In this document: positions 23,980-32,646 of the stretch, one piece after another
How positions within the stretch are numbered: position 1 is the stretch's first letter
Layout: each line of letters opens with the position of its first letter
Assembly: GCA_018883245.1 (NCBI GenBank)
Contig: VEQL01000021.1
Location: 1 to 49,148 of the forward strand
DNA: 49,148 bases
Direction: 5' to 3'
DNA from: Chthoniobacterales bacterium
Lineage (GTDB): Bacteria > Verrucomicrobiota > Verrucomicrobiia > Chthoniobacterales > JACTMZ01
Made by a program: the position numbers and the translations under genes
The notes under the pieces: model-generated
What the model was told of the DNA's origin: nothing
The model's database searches: none
The model's input: only the letters and a program-made list of their open reading frames with translations

Positions 23980-24090
23980 TATCGTAGCTGCGGCACTCTG
24001 TGTAGCGCCAGAAAGGAAAACGCAGCACGGATTGCCGCATCCCCGGGCTTGCGCGTTGCCGGTTGGCGTCGTTCCGAGTAGCGTTTTGCC

Positions 24091-24501
24091 ATGAAGGAGC
24101 CTCACAACGTGCTCGCCGATTCTGTCTTGCAGGGGGTGGCCGACCGGCTCGGACAGGAAAGAGCGGTTGCCGCCGCCTACCTTCTGGGTTCGGCCGCGAA
24201 CGGGCGTCTGCGTGCGGACAGCGATGTGGATATCGCGTTGCTGCCGGTGCGAGGCGCAGCCATCAGCGGCTTGGAGCGTGTGGATCTTGCGGCGGACCTC
24301 GAACTCCTCCTCGGTCGACCGGTGGACTTGGGCATCCTTCACACGGGAAATCTCGTCTATGCGAAGGAGGCGGTGGCGCATGGAAAATTGCTTTTCGAGC
24401 GTGATCGAACCGCCCGCGTCCGCTTTGGCGCACTCGTGTTGTCTATGTATGCGGATTTGCAGGAAAATCGTCGGGAGGTGATTCATGCCTACGCCGCCTG
24501 A
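24091..24501 (+). CDS. MntA-like nucleotidyltransferase antitoxin
   Basis: A 136-aa minimal nucleotidyltransferase. The catalytic signature is GSAANGRLRADSDVDIALL: Gly33-Ser34 followed by Asp45 and Asp47 (GSx10DxD). MntA proteins inactivate their partner HepT toxin by adding AMP to a tyrosine. The gene is complete and overlaps the next ORF by 17 bp, as in genuine MntA/HepT pairs, but that partner is truncated. Confidence 0.85.
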   Translation: MKEPHNVLADSVLQGVADRLGQERAVAAAYLLGSAANGRLRADSDVDIALLPVRGAAISGLERVDLAADLELLLGRPVDLGILHTGNLVYAKEAVAHGKLLFERDRTARVRFGALVLSMYADLQENRREVIHAYAA

Positions 24502-24754
24502 CGATATCCTTCTCAACAAGGCGGCGATCATCGAGCGGTGCATCCGACGTCTGGGCGAGGAGGCGCGGGCCTGTCCGGATTACGATGATTTCACCCACGT
24601 CGATGCCCTCACGCTCAATATCGAACGTGCATGCCAAGCGGCCATTGTTTTCTTCCGTGGCTGCGTCGCTGCGCCCGGGACTGTATTGCAGAGGATGCAA
24701 CCGCTTCGCTTGCTCCTTGCCACAAACGAAAATTATCCGCAGCGCCACCCTTGA
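24485..24754 (+). pseudogene. HepT-like toxin, C-terminally truncated
   Basis: An 89-aa ORF. Residues 1-55 are HepT-like (LLNKAAIIERCIRRLGEEA ... VDALTLNIERACQAAIVF). After that the sequence departs from the family, and the region that should carry the catalytic Rx4-6HxY motif (about residues 95-110 in intact proteins) is absent. The foreign segment ends at a TGA in front of uvrB. The toxin is probably inactive. Confidence 0.7.
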
Positions 24755-24770
24755 GGTTTTGGGACAGGTC

Positions 24771-26924
24771 CTAGCGCCGGCGCTTCTTCGCGCCGTAGGT
24801 CACAAGGCGGCGGGTCGGGGAGATTTTTTCCAAGCCTGTGCCGGCTTTGAGTTCGGTGATCTGGTCGCGGAGGAGGGCGGCGCGCTCGAATTCGAGGGCG
24901 GAGGAGGCTTCTTCCATTTCCTGGGTCAGCTCGGCCAGCAACTCGGAGAGGGAAAGTCCGGCGCCGTCCTCGGCCACGCGCGCGGTTTCTTCGGATTTGC
25001 CCTTGAGGATGACGTGGAGGCTTTCCTGCACGGCCCGCTGCACACTGCGGGGGGTGATGCCGTGCTCCTCGTTATATGCCATCTGACGGCGCCGGCGGTA
25101 ATCGCTGATCTCGATGAGGGCGCGGATGCTGCCGGTCATGTTGTCGGCAAAAAGGACGACCTCGCCATCGACGTGCCGCGCGGCGCGTCCGGCCGTCTGG
25201 ATGAGCGAGGTTTGGCTGCGCAGGTAGCCCTCCTTGTCGGCGTCGAGGATGCAGACGAGTCCGACCTCGGGAAGGTCGAGGCCTTCACGCAGGAGGTTGA
25301 TGCCGACGAGGATGTCGAACTCGCCGGCGCGGAGGGCGCGGAGGATTTCCACGCGCTCGATGGTGTCGATCTCGCTGTGCAGGTAGCGGACCTTGAGCCC
25401 GATGTCGCGCAGGTAGTCGGCGAGGTCCTCGGCCGTGCGTTTGGTGAGCGTCGTGACGAGGACGCGCTGCTTTTTCTCGATGCGCTGGCGGCAGAGTTCG
25501 ATCGTCTCGTCAATCTGCTCCTTCAACGGACGCATGGTGATCTTCGGGTCGAGCAGTCCGGTGGGACGGATGATCTGCTCTGCGACAAGCGGCGCGCCGG
25601 ACGTGGCGGTGTCGAAATTGTCCCGCGCGCGCTGTAGCAGGTCGGCGCTTTCCTCGATGGTCAGGCGGTTGTCGCTGCGGCTCGAGGGAAGAAAAGTCGT
25701 GTTGCCCACATGGCTGTTGCGAAGTTCGAAGTCCCCCGGCGTGGCGCTCATGTAAAGAAGCTGGTTGGTCATTTCCATGAACTCGGGGAAATTGAGCGGG
25801 CGGTTGTCGAGGGCGCTGGGAAGACGGAACCCGTAGTCCACGAGCACTTGTTTGCGTGATCGGTCGCCGGCATACATGCCGCCGATCTGCGGAATCGAGG
25901 CATGGGATTCATCGATGACGCAGAGATAGTCCTCGGGAAAGAAGTCGAGCAGGGTGAACGGACGCGATCTGGGCGGGCGTCCGCTGAGGTGGCGCGAATA
26001 ATTTTCTATGCCGTTGCAGAATCCCATTTCTTCCATCATTTCGAGGTCGAATTCGGTGCGCATTTTGAGCCGCTGGGATTCGAGGAGCTTGCCCTGCGAT
26101 TCGAGTTCGGCGAGCCGTCCGTCGAGTTCGGTGCGTATGGTGCCGAGTGCGCGGCGGAGTTTGTCCTGCGGGGTCACGAACTGTTTGGCGGGGAAAATAG
26201 TCAGGCCGGGCACGGAATCCGAAGCGTGTCCGGTCAGCGGATCGATGATGCTGATGCGGTCGATCTCATCACCGAAGAATTCCACGCGGACGGCTTCGTC
26301 GTCCATGTTGGCGGGGTGGACTTCGACAACATCACCGCGCACCCGGAATTTGCCGCGGCCGAAGGCGATGTCGTTGCGCTCGTAGAGCAGATCGACGAGA
26401 CGTCCGAGAAATTTCTCCCGCGACATGGTCTCGCCGGTCTTCAGCGGAAGCAGCATGTTCTTGTAATCCTCGGGAGAGCCCAATCCGTAGATGCAGGACA
26501 CGCTGGCCACGACGAGGACATCGCGGCGCGAGAGCAGTGAACTTGTCGCCGAGAGTCGCAGGCGCTCGATCTCCTCGTTGATCGACGAATCTTTCTCGAT
26601 GTATGTGTCGGTGCGGGGGATGTAGGCCTCGGGCTGGTAGTAGTCGAAGTAGCTGACGAAATACTCGACGGCATTGTCGGGGAAGAATTGCTTGAATTCG
26701 GAGTAAAGCTGCGCGGCCAGCGTCTTGTTGTGCGAGATGACGAGCGTGGGCCGGTCGAGATTGCGGATGATGTTGGCCGCGGTGAAGGTTTTGCCCGAAC
26801 CGGTCACGCCGAGCAGTGTCTGGTGCCGGTTGCCAGCCTCGAGAGCGCGCGTCAGCTTTTCGATGGCCGGACCTTGGTCCCCGCAGGGCGCATGGGGTGA
26901 GGCGAGACGGAACGAATTGGCCAT
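24771..26924 (-). CDS. uvrB: Excinuclease ABC subunit B
   Basis: UvrB is the damage-verifying helicase-like subunit of nucleotide excision repair. Motif I GVTGSGKTFTAANI, the beta-hairpin region YFDYYQPEAYIPRTDTYIEKDSSIN, DESHASIPQ (motif II), LYMSATPGD (III), LVTTLTKRTAEDLADYL (IV), LVGINLLREGLDLPEV and QTAGRAARH (VI) are all present, and a UVR domain (LTQEMEEASSALEFERAALLRDQI) ends the protein. At 717 aa it is longer than the usual 670; about 38 extra residues lie between the ATPGD motif and IIRPTGLLDP. Start at ATG 26924. Confidence 0.97.
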   Translation of the reverse strand: MANSFRLASPHAPCGDQGPAIEKLTRALEAGNRHQTLLGVTGSGKTFTAANIIRNLDRPTLVISHNKTLAAQLYSEFKQFFPDNAVEYFVSYFDYYQPEAYIPRTDTYIEKDSSINEEIERLRLSATSSLLSRRDVLVVASVSCIYGLGSPEDYKNMLLPLKTGETMSREKFLGRLVDLLYERNDIAFGRGKFRVRGDVVEVHPANMDDEAVRVEFFGDEIDRISIIDPLTGHASDSVPGLTIFPAKQFVTPQDKLRRALGTIRTELDGRLAELESQGKLLESQRLKMRTEFDLEMMEEMGFCNGIENYSRHLSGRPPRSRPFTLLDFFPEDYLCVIDESHASIPQIGGMYAGDRSRKQVLVDYGFRLPSALDNRPLNFPEFMEMTNQLLYMSATPGDFELRNSHVGNTTFLPSSRSDNRLTIEESADLLQRARDNFDTATSGAPLVAEQIIRPTGLLDPKITMRPLKEQIDETIELCRQRIEKKQRVLVTTLTKRTAEDLADYLRDIGLKVRYLHSEIDTIERVEILRALRAGEFDILVGINLLREGLDLPEVGLVCILDADKEGYLRSQTSLIQTAGRAARHVDGEVVLFADNMTGSIRALIEISDYRRRRQMAYNEEHGITPRSVQRAVQESLHVILKGKSEETARVAEDGAGLSLSELLAELTQEMEEASSALEFERAALLRDQITELKAGTGLEKISPTRRLVTYGAKKRRR

Positions 26925-27052
26925 AACTTTCCAACTTACGCGCGCCGCACGCCGGACGCCAGCGGGAGGAACAATGTTGAGAAAAAATCGGGGCAGCTTT
27001 ACTTTGCCTTCTGCGCCGTGTCCTCATGACGCGGGAATTTTCTCAAAGTTTT

Positions 27053-27457
27053 ATGGTCAAAATCGTCACTCAACTCGCCGTCTTCATCGAAAACAAACCG
27101 GGCACCCTCGCCGCCGTATGCGACGCGCTGGCAAAGGAAGGGATCAATATCTGGGGGTTGGCCACTTCCGACACCACGGACCACAACGTGGTTCGTCTCG
27201 TGCTCAGCGATCCGAAACGCGCATTGGATGTCTTCGAAGAGCGCGGAACCCTCGTCGTCGAAAGCGACGTGCTGATGGTGGAAAACCGCAACAGTCCCGG
27301 TGCCTTGGTGAAAATCGCCAAAGCCCTCGCCAAGAAGAAGATCAACATCGAATACGCCTACCTCGCGAGCCATCCGGGAGACGTGCGCGGATTGCTCATC
27401 CTGCGCGTCAACAACGCGAAAGCCGCGCTCGGCACGCTCAAAACTTTGAGGATCTGA
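27053..27457 (+). CDS. Tandem ACT-domain protein
   Basis: A 134-aa protein with two ACT modules: VKIVTQLAVFIENKPGTLAAVCDALAKEGINI and VLMVENRNSPGALVKIAKALAKKKINIEYAYL. ACT pairs bind amino acids. The stand-alone form is often near acetolactate or aspartate-pathway genes; here it lies between uvrB and panB, so its ligand is unclear. The ATG at 27053 is preferred to the longer upstream ORF (27026) because the conserved VKIVTQLAVF starts just after it. Confidence 0.83.
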   Translation: MVKIVTQLAVFIENKPGTLAAVCDALAKEGINIWGLATSDTTDHNVVRLVLSDPKRALDVFEERGTLVVESDVLMVENRNSPGALVKIAKALAKKKINIEYAYLASHPGDVRGLLILRVNNAKAALGTLKTLRI

Positions 27458-27463
27458 CCGCGG

Positions 27464-28243
27464 TCAGGGCGGGGTCATTCCCGTGCCGCCGTGAACATCG
27501 GTGACATATTCGCGCACCGCGCCGGTGATGGCTGACGCGATATCGGCGCGCTGCTTGGCGAACTTCGGTTTGAACCACGGAAACAAGCCGACGAGGTCGT
27601 GCAGGACGAGAATCTGTCCGTCGCAACCTTCGCCGCTGCCGATGCCTATGGTGGGGATTTGCAGCGTCGGTGTGATTTCGGCGGCGAGGCCGGGGATGAC
27701 GATCTCCATGACCACAGCGAACGCGCCGGCTTCCTGCACGGCCGCAGCGTCGCGCCGGATGGCCTCGGCCTCTTCGGTGGTGCGCCCCTTCACTTTGTAT
27801 CCGCCCTCTTCGCGGATGTGTTGCGGGAGCATGCCGATGTGGGCCAGCACGGGAATGCCCGCGGCGACAAGCGAGCCGATCTGTGACGCGACGGCCGCAC
27901 CGCCTTCGAGCTTCACGGCCTGCGCGCCGGCTGCGACGAGCCGGCGGGCACTGTCATGCGCTTCGTCCGGGGTGCGGTAAGTGTCGATCGGCAGATCGGC
28001 GACGATGATGGATTTTTTCGCTCCGCGAGCTACCGCGCCGGTGTGTCGGATCATGTCGTCGAGGCTGACTGAAGTGGTGTCCGGATACCCGAGCACAACC
28101 ATGCCTAGGGAATCGCCGACAAGAATCAGATCGACGCCCGCGTCGTCCAGCAGACGCGCGGTTGGATAATCATACGCGGTCAGTGCCGCGACTTTGCGTC
28201 CGCTTCGCTTGAGATTCCGGAAATGGATGTCGAGGTCGTTCAT
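27464..28243 (-). CDS. panB: 3-methyl-2-oxobutanoate hydroxymethyltransferase
   Basis: PanB makes ketopantoate for pantothenate and coenzyme A synthesis from alpha-ketoisovalerate and methylene-tetrahydrofolate. The translation has TAYDYPTARLLDDAGVDLILVGDSLGMVVLGY, VVADLPIDTYRTPDEA, VKLEGGAAVASQ and IPVLAHIGMLPQH followed by a Gly-rich loop. At 259 aa the size is right. ATG at 28243 (MNDLDIHF); 28246 is an adjacent alternative. Next to folK, upstream on the same strand. Confidence 0.95.
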   Translation of the reverse strand: MNDLDIHFRNLKRSGRKVAALTAYDYPTARLLDDAGVDLILVGDSLGMVVLGYPDTTSVSLDDMIRHTGAVARGAKKSIIVADLPIDTYRTPDEAHDSARRLVAAGAQAVKLEGGAAVASQIGSLVAAGIPVLAHIGMLPQHIREEGGYKVKGRTTEEAEAIRRDAAAVQEAGAFAVVMEIVIPGLAAEITPTLQIPTIGIGSGEGCDGQILVLHDLVGLFPWFKPKFAKQRADIASAITGAVREYVTDVHGGTGMTPP

Positions 28244-28298
28244 CATCTTGCGGAATGCAATTTCGTTTCCCGCGGTGCGGACGGCAAGCTTGCTCGCG

Positions 28299-28799
28299 CT
28301 ACCAGTCGGAGGCAAAGAGCCGGACGCCGGACTTGTCGGGAAGCTCCGCGAGGAGTTCGGCGATCGTCATCGTCTGCCCGGGCAGGACGAGTTCCGGTCT
28401 GATGTCGGCCAAGGGTTGCAGGACGAACCGTCGAAGGTGCAGGCGGGGGTGGGGAAGGGTTATCGCTTCACCAGCCATCCGCGTGTCGCCCGCGTAAAGG
28501 ATGTCGAGATCAAGAGGGCGCGGGCTGTTTTTTGCGCTGCCCCCGGCTCGCCCTAGTCGCTGCTCGCATCCGGCAAGTTTTTCGAGAAGCTCCGCGGGTC
28601 GCAGCGTGGTTTCGATCTCCATCACCGCGTTGAGAAATGCGGGCGATCCGGGCGGACAGCCGACCGGCGAAGTTTCGTAAACAGCGGAGACGGCAGCCGG
28701 CAAAGTTCCCTCATGCAGCTTCAACAGCAGATCGCGGCCGTCCCCGAGGTTGGCCAGACGGTCGCCGAGATTTGATCCGAGTGCGATGCCCGTGCGCAT
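28299..28799 (-). CDS. folK: 2-amino-4-hydroxy-6-hydroxymethyldihydropteridine diphosphokinase
   Basis: FolK pyrophosphorylates hydroxymethyldihydropterin in folate synthesis. The 166-aa protein begins RTGIALGSNLGDRLANL and contains SAVYETSPVGCPPGSPAFLNAV, RPLDLDILYAGDTRM and LPHPRLHLRRFVLQPLADI, the HPPK signature. In-frame ATGs occur at 28799, 28808 and 28811. It is divergent from the CtpA-type protease. Confidence 0.93.
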   Translation of the reverse strand: MRTGIALGSNLGDRLANLGDGRDLLLKLHEGTLPAAVSAVYETSPVGCPPGSPAFLNAVMEIETTLRPAELLEKLAGCEQRLGRAGGSAKNSPRPLDLDILYAGDTRMAGEAITLPHPRLHLRRFVLQPLADIRPELVLPGQTMTIAELLAELPDKSGVRLFASDW

Positions 28800-28886
28800 T
28801 CGCGGCATCATTCCATCGCGGGGCAACGCGGCCAAGCGGCATCCGCGGATTTGCCGCTGCGCTTCCGGCGTGGTAGGGACTGGTGC

Positions 28887-30155
28887 GTGCGCGCACTTTT
28901 CATTCTTTCCGTGTGTCTGCTGACAGTCGCGCCCTGTCTTTTCGCGCAGGAGGACGAGGACGTTTCGCCCTACAGGGAAATGAAGACCCTGGCGCGGGCG
29001 GTAGAGCTGATCCGTCAGGATTACGTGGACGAGGACAAGACCGGCTACGAGGAGCTTATCTACAGCGCGATGCGCGGAATGCTCGAGGAGTTGGATCCGC
29101 ACAGCGACTTCATGGACCCGAAGGACTTCAAGGGTATGCAGGAGGACACAAAGAGCGAGTTCGGGGGGCTCGGTGTCGTGGTGGGCATGAAAAACGAACG
29201 GCTCACGATCGTGTCGCCGATGGAGGGAACGCCGGGTTTCCGCGCGGGGCTTTTGCCCGGCGATGTGCTGCTCGAAATCGACGGTCGCTCAACCGAAAAA
29301 ATGACCTTGCGCGATGCGGTGGACAAACTTCGCGGCGAACCGGGCACCGCGGTGAAACTCGCCATCGGGCGCTCCGATGCGCCGAAGCCGATCAACTTCA
29401 ACATCGAGCGCGAAGTCATCAAGGTTCCCAGCGTGCGCGGCGCCAAGATCTTGGACGATGTGGCCGGGCCGAAGATCGGCTACGTCCGGATCTCGCAGTT
29501 CAGCGAGCCGACGGTCAAAGAGTTCGCCAAGGCGTTGTCCCAGCTTGAGAAGCAGGGGATGGAGGCGCTGATCCTCGATCTGCGGTTCAATCCGGGCGGC
29601 TTGCTCGGCAGCGCCGTCGAGGTTGCGGGAGAATTTTTGCCCGGCGGTGCGCTCGTGGCTTACACGGAAGGTCGCTCGCCGTCGGCCGGGCGGCGCTACC
29701 TTGCGCCCGGCAAAGGCCGCAAACCGCGGAATTATCCGCTTGCCGTGCTGGTCAACGGCTCGAGCGCGAGCGGCGCCGAGATCGTGGCCGGCGCACTCAA
29801 GGATTCCGGAAGGGCTTTGCTCGTAGGCGAGACGACTTTCGGCAAAGGTTCGGTGCAGAGCGTGGTGTCCCTGCCAGACGGTTCGGCGGTGCGGCTGACC
29901 ACCGCAAAATATTTCACGCCCGGCAAGCAACCGATCCACGAAAAGGGAGTCTCGCCGCACGTCCGCGCCCCGATGACGGGGGAAGACGAGGCGCGCCTGC
30001 TGGCGGAGCGCAGGCGCGAGGATCTGCCGGCGGGAAGCGAAAAAGAAGAGATCGGGGGAGTGGATGATGTGCCTCTGCAGCGCGCTGCCGATGCGCTGCG
30101 CGGAGTGCTGCTCCATGCGCGGGAGGGGACGGGCGGGCCGTCCAGCGAGGGTTGA
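28887..30155 (+). CDS. S41-family carboxy-terminal processing protease (CtpA-like)
   Basis: A 422-aa periplasmic protease. Signal peptide RALFILSVCLLTVAPCLFAQ, then a PDZ domain (LGVVVGMKNERLTIVSPMEGTPGFRAGLLPGDVLLEIDG) and the S41 core with LDLRFNPGGLLGSAVEVAGEFL, catalytic Ser in NGSSASGAEIVAGAL and Lys in GETTFGKGSVQSV. Such enzymes trim the C-termini of periplasmic proteins. The likely start is the GTG at 28887; a TTG at 28851 is also open. It overlaps tsaD by 4 bp (TTGA). Confidence 0.9.
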   Translation: MRALFILSVCLLTVAPCLFAQEDEDVSPYREMKTLARAVELIRQDYVDEDKTGYEELIYSAMRGMLEELDPHSDFMDPKDFKGMQEDTKSEFGGLGVVVGMKNERLTIVSPMEGTPGFRAGLLPGDVLLEIDGRSTEKMTLRDAVDKLRGEPGTAVKLAIGRSDAPKPINFNIEREVIKVPSVRGAKILDDVAGPKIGYVRISQFSEPTVKEFAKALSQLEKQGMEALILDLRFNPGGLLGSAVEVAGEFLPGGALVAYTEGRSPSAGRRYLAPGKGRKPRNYPLAVLVNGSSASGAEIVAGALKDSGRALLVGETTFGKGSVQSVVSLPDGSAVRLTTAKYFTPGKQPIHEKGVSPHVRAPMTGEDEARLLAERRREDLPAGSEKEEIGGVDDVPLQRAADALRGVLLHAREGTGGPSSEG

Positions 30156-31165
30156 ACGATCCCTTGGTCCTCGCCTTGGAGACCTCGTGCGACGAAACTG
30201 CCGCCGCGATCTTGCAGGGTCCCGACCGTCTGCGGGCCAGTGTCATATCTTCCCAGGCCGCGCTCCATGCCGCATACGGAGGCGTGGTTCCCGAGGTGGC
30301 GTCGCGCAATCACTTGGCATCGATCCGGCAGGTCGTTGCCGGCGCGATGGAGCAAGCCGGCGTGCGGTTGGACAAGATTGATTTTTTTGCCGCGACCAAC
30401 GGTCCGGGTTTGGCCAGCGCCCTGCTCGTGGGGTTGTCGGCCGCCAAAGGCTTGGCCATCGCACTGGAAAAACCTTTCCTCGCCGTCAATCACGTGGAGG
30501 GGCACCTGCTGTCGCCGTTTTTCGGACAAAAGGAGATTCCGCCCTCCGTGGGTCTGGTTGTGAGCGGGGGCCACACGCTCCTGGTCGATATCGAGGCCGC
30601 CGGTCGCTACCGCCTGCTCGGCCGCACGCTGGATGATGCGGCAGGCGAGGCCTTCGACAAGGTGGCCAAGTTGCTGGGCTTGGGGTATCCGGGCGGTCCG
30701 GAAATCGAGGCGCGCGCGCGTCTCGGCGATGCCGAGCGCTTCAATTTTCCGCGGGGCATGAAAGACTCCGGAGACTTCAACTTCAGCTTCAGCGGCCTGA
30801 AGACCGCGGTGCGCTATATGCAGCCGGAAACTTCTTCGGGCGACATTGCCGATCTGTGTGCCTCCTTCCAAGAAGCCGTTGTGGACGTTCTGGCTCACAA
30901 AGCGGTGGGCGCGGCGATCCAGTGCCGTCGCAACTTGATCGCCGTGAGCGGCGGGGTTTGTCTGAACAAAAGACTTCGTGGAGAGCTTTTGTCCCGCGCC
31001 CGTGCCGCGGGTGTCGAGGTTGTGTTCGCCGCACCGGAATTTTGCGCGGACAACGCCGCGATGATCGCCTACACGGCGATGCAGCATTGGCGGCGGGGTG
31101 CATCCTCCCGACTCGAAACGGATATTTTTCCCACCCTGGGCGACGATTTGTTCGGCTCGCGCTGA
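30152..31165 (+). CDS. tsaD: tRNA N6-adenosine threonylcarbamoyltransferase
   Basis: TsaD transfers the threonylcarbamoyl group to A37 of ANN-decoding tRNAs, together with TsaB and TsaE. The 337-aa protein shows VLALETSCDETAAAI, NGPGLASALLVGLSAAKGLA, HVEGHLLSPF (metal ligands), VSGGHTLLVDI, LDDAAGEAFDKVAKLLGLGYPGGPEIE and SGGVCLNKRLR. Start is a TTG overlapping the protease stop. tsaB and tsaE are not in the window. Confidence 0.95.
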   Translation: MNDPLVLALETSCDETAAAILQGPDRLRASVISSQAALHAAYGGVVPEVASRNHLASIRQVVAGAMEQAGVRLDKIDFFAATNGPGLASALLVGLSAAKGLAIALEKPFLAVNHVEGHLLSPFFGQKEIPPSVGLVVSGGHTLLVDIEAAGRYRLLGRTLDDAAGEAFDKVAKLLGLGYPGGPEIEARARLGDAERFNFPRGMKDSGDFNFSFSGLKTAVRYMQPETSSGDIADLCASFQEAVVDVLAHKAVGAAIQCRRNLIAVSGGVCLNKRLRGELLSRARAAGVEVVFAAPEFCADNAAMIAYTAMQHWRRGASSRLETDIFPTLGDDLFGSR

Positions 31166-31168
31166 TAA

Positions 31169-31185
31169 TTGGCTCGAAAATTGCT
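31169..31185 (+). promoter_or_regulatory. Sigma-54 (RpoN) -24/-12 promoter in front of rpoN
   Basis: TTGGCTCGAAAATTGCT matches the consensus TTGGCACGNNNNTTGCW at all but one fixed base. GG at 31171-31172 and GC at 31183-31184 are exactly 12 bp apart. The expected start of transcription is about 31196, 25 bp upstream of the rpoN ATG. It lies just after the tsaD stop. Confidence 0.7.
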
Positions 31186-31220
31186 TGCAGTAAACGCCGC
31201 ATCCGTGCGTTTTAGCTGAG

Positions 31221-32615
31221 ATGCCCGGTCTCGAGCAAAGCGCGCACATGGCGCAGCAGCAGGTGCTATCACCGCAGATGCGCCAGAGCCTGGAGATTCT
31301 GCAGGCCGCTTCGCTCGATCTTCAACAAATGGTGAGGCGGGAACTCGAAAGCAATCCCGCTCTTGAGGAGGAAGAACAGCTGAACGAGGAGTCCCCGGAC
31401 GAGGAAACTCCGGAAGGCGGGACCGACGAGACCGACGAACTGAACAGGCTTGAAGAGGACTGGGGCGATTTTTCCGCCGAGGGCGCGCAGGCTTTTGATT
31501 CGGCGTCCGATTTGCGGCGCCGTCATTTTCTCGAGGGCGTGGCACCGGAGGAAACCCTCGCGCAGCATCTCGAGAAGCAGTTGGCGAGGTTGGCGCTTGA
31601 TCCCGTGCAGCGGCGGATCGCGGCGCTTCTGGTCGGAAATCTCGACGAAGACGGCCGCTTGGCGGCAACGCCCGAGGAGGTGGCCGACGAGGCGGGAGTG
31701 GAGACCGAGGAGGTTCAAGAGGTGCTCGCCCTGCTGCAAACGCTCGATCCGGCCGGGGTGGGGGCTCGCAACCTCCCGGAGTGTCTCATGCTGCAGCTTG
31801 CAAGACGCGGTCAGGCGGACAGCGTGGCTGCCCGTATTGTCGGGAGTCATCTCGAGTTGCTCGGGCGGAAGAAATTTCCCGAAATCGCCGCTTTGCTCGG
31901 AGTGCCGCAGGACGAGGTCCGGGCGGCGGGTTCCTTGATCGCCTCGCTTGATCCCAAACCCGCGCGGGCCTTTGCCGGCGAGGTCGCCCAGGCGTTGTCG
32001 CCCGATGTCGTGATTGAAAAGTCGGGCGGCGACTTTGTTGTATCGCTGGTGCACGACAACATCCCGCGTTTACGGATCAGCCGCGCGTGCCGCGACCTGC
32101 TCGGCAAGGAAAACGCGGAAGCCGAGGTGCGCGGCTATCTGCGCGAGAAAATCCGCGGCGGGAAATTCCTCATCAGGAGCATCCAGCAACGGCAGCAGAC
32201 CATACTCGCCATCGCGCGCGAGATCGCGGCCCGGCAGCGCGCTTTTCTCGAGCACGGTGTTTCGGCGTTGGCGCCGATGACCATGGCCCAGGTCGCGGAA
32301 GCCGTGGGGGTGCACGAGACGACTGTGAGCCGCGCGATCGCCGGCAAGGCCGTGGCCACGCCCCACGGTGTCTTCGACATGAAATTCTTTTTCACAACCG
32401 GTTACCGTTCGGATGACGGTGCCGAAGTGAGCAGCGCAAGCGTGAAGGATGCGATAGCCGCGCTGGTCCGCGGTGAGGACGCGCATCGCCCGATGAGCGA
32501 CCAGCAGATCGTGGAAAAACTCAAGTCCGAGGGATTGTCCGTGGCGCGTCGCACGGTCACGAAATACCGCGAGGCGCTGGGGATACTTCCCAGCCATCTG
32601 CGAAAATCTTTTTGA
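31221..32615 (+). CDS. rpoN: RNA polymerase sigma-54 factor
   Basis: A 464-aa sigma-54. Region I is glutamine/leucine-rich (QQQVLSPQMRQSLEILQAASLDLQQMV), region II is acidic (EEEEQLNEESPDEETPE), the core-binding domain follows, and region III carries the helix-turn-helix (MTMAQVAEAVGVHETTVSRAIAGKAV) and the RpoN box ARRTVTKYREALGI near residue 440, which reads the -24 element. Its own promoter region holds a strong -24/-12 match, suggesting self-control. No bacterial enhancer-binding protein is in the window. Confidence 0.97.
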   Translation: MPGLEQSAHMAQQQVLSPQMRQSLEILQAASLDLQQMVRRELESNPALEEEEQLNEESPDEETPEGGTDETDELNRLEEDWGDFSAEGAQAFDSASDLRRRHFLEGVAPEETLAQHLEKQLARLALDPVQRRIAALLVGNLDEDGRLAATPEEVADEAGVETEEVQEVLALLQTLDPAGVGARNLPECLMLQLARRGQADSVAARIVGSHLELLGRKKFPEIAALLGVPQDEVRAAGSLIASLDPKPARAFAGEVAQALSPDVVIEKSGGDFVVSLVHDNIPRLRISRACRDLLGKENAEAEVRGYLREKIRGGKFLIRSIQQRQQTILAIAREIAARQRAFLEHGVSALAPMTMAQVAEAVGVHETTVSRAIAGKAVATPHGVFDMKFFFTTGYRSDDGAEVSSASVKDAIAALVRGEDAHRPMSDQQIVEKLKSEGLSVARRTVTKYREALGILPSHLRKSF

Positions 32616-32646
32616 GCGCCGCCGCCGCGGCGGCTATCAACGCCGC

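Noticed and set aside
32619-32635. The GC palindrome after rpoN as a terminator
   Set aside because: GCCGCCGCGGCGGC is a perfect palindrome but has no loop and no T-run, so it is likely just GC-rich sequence.
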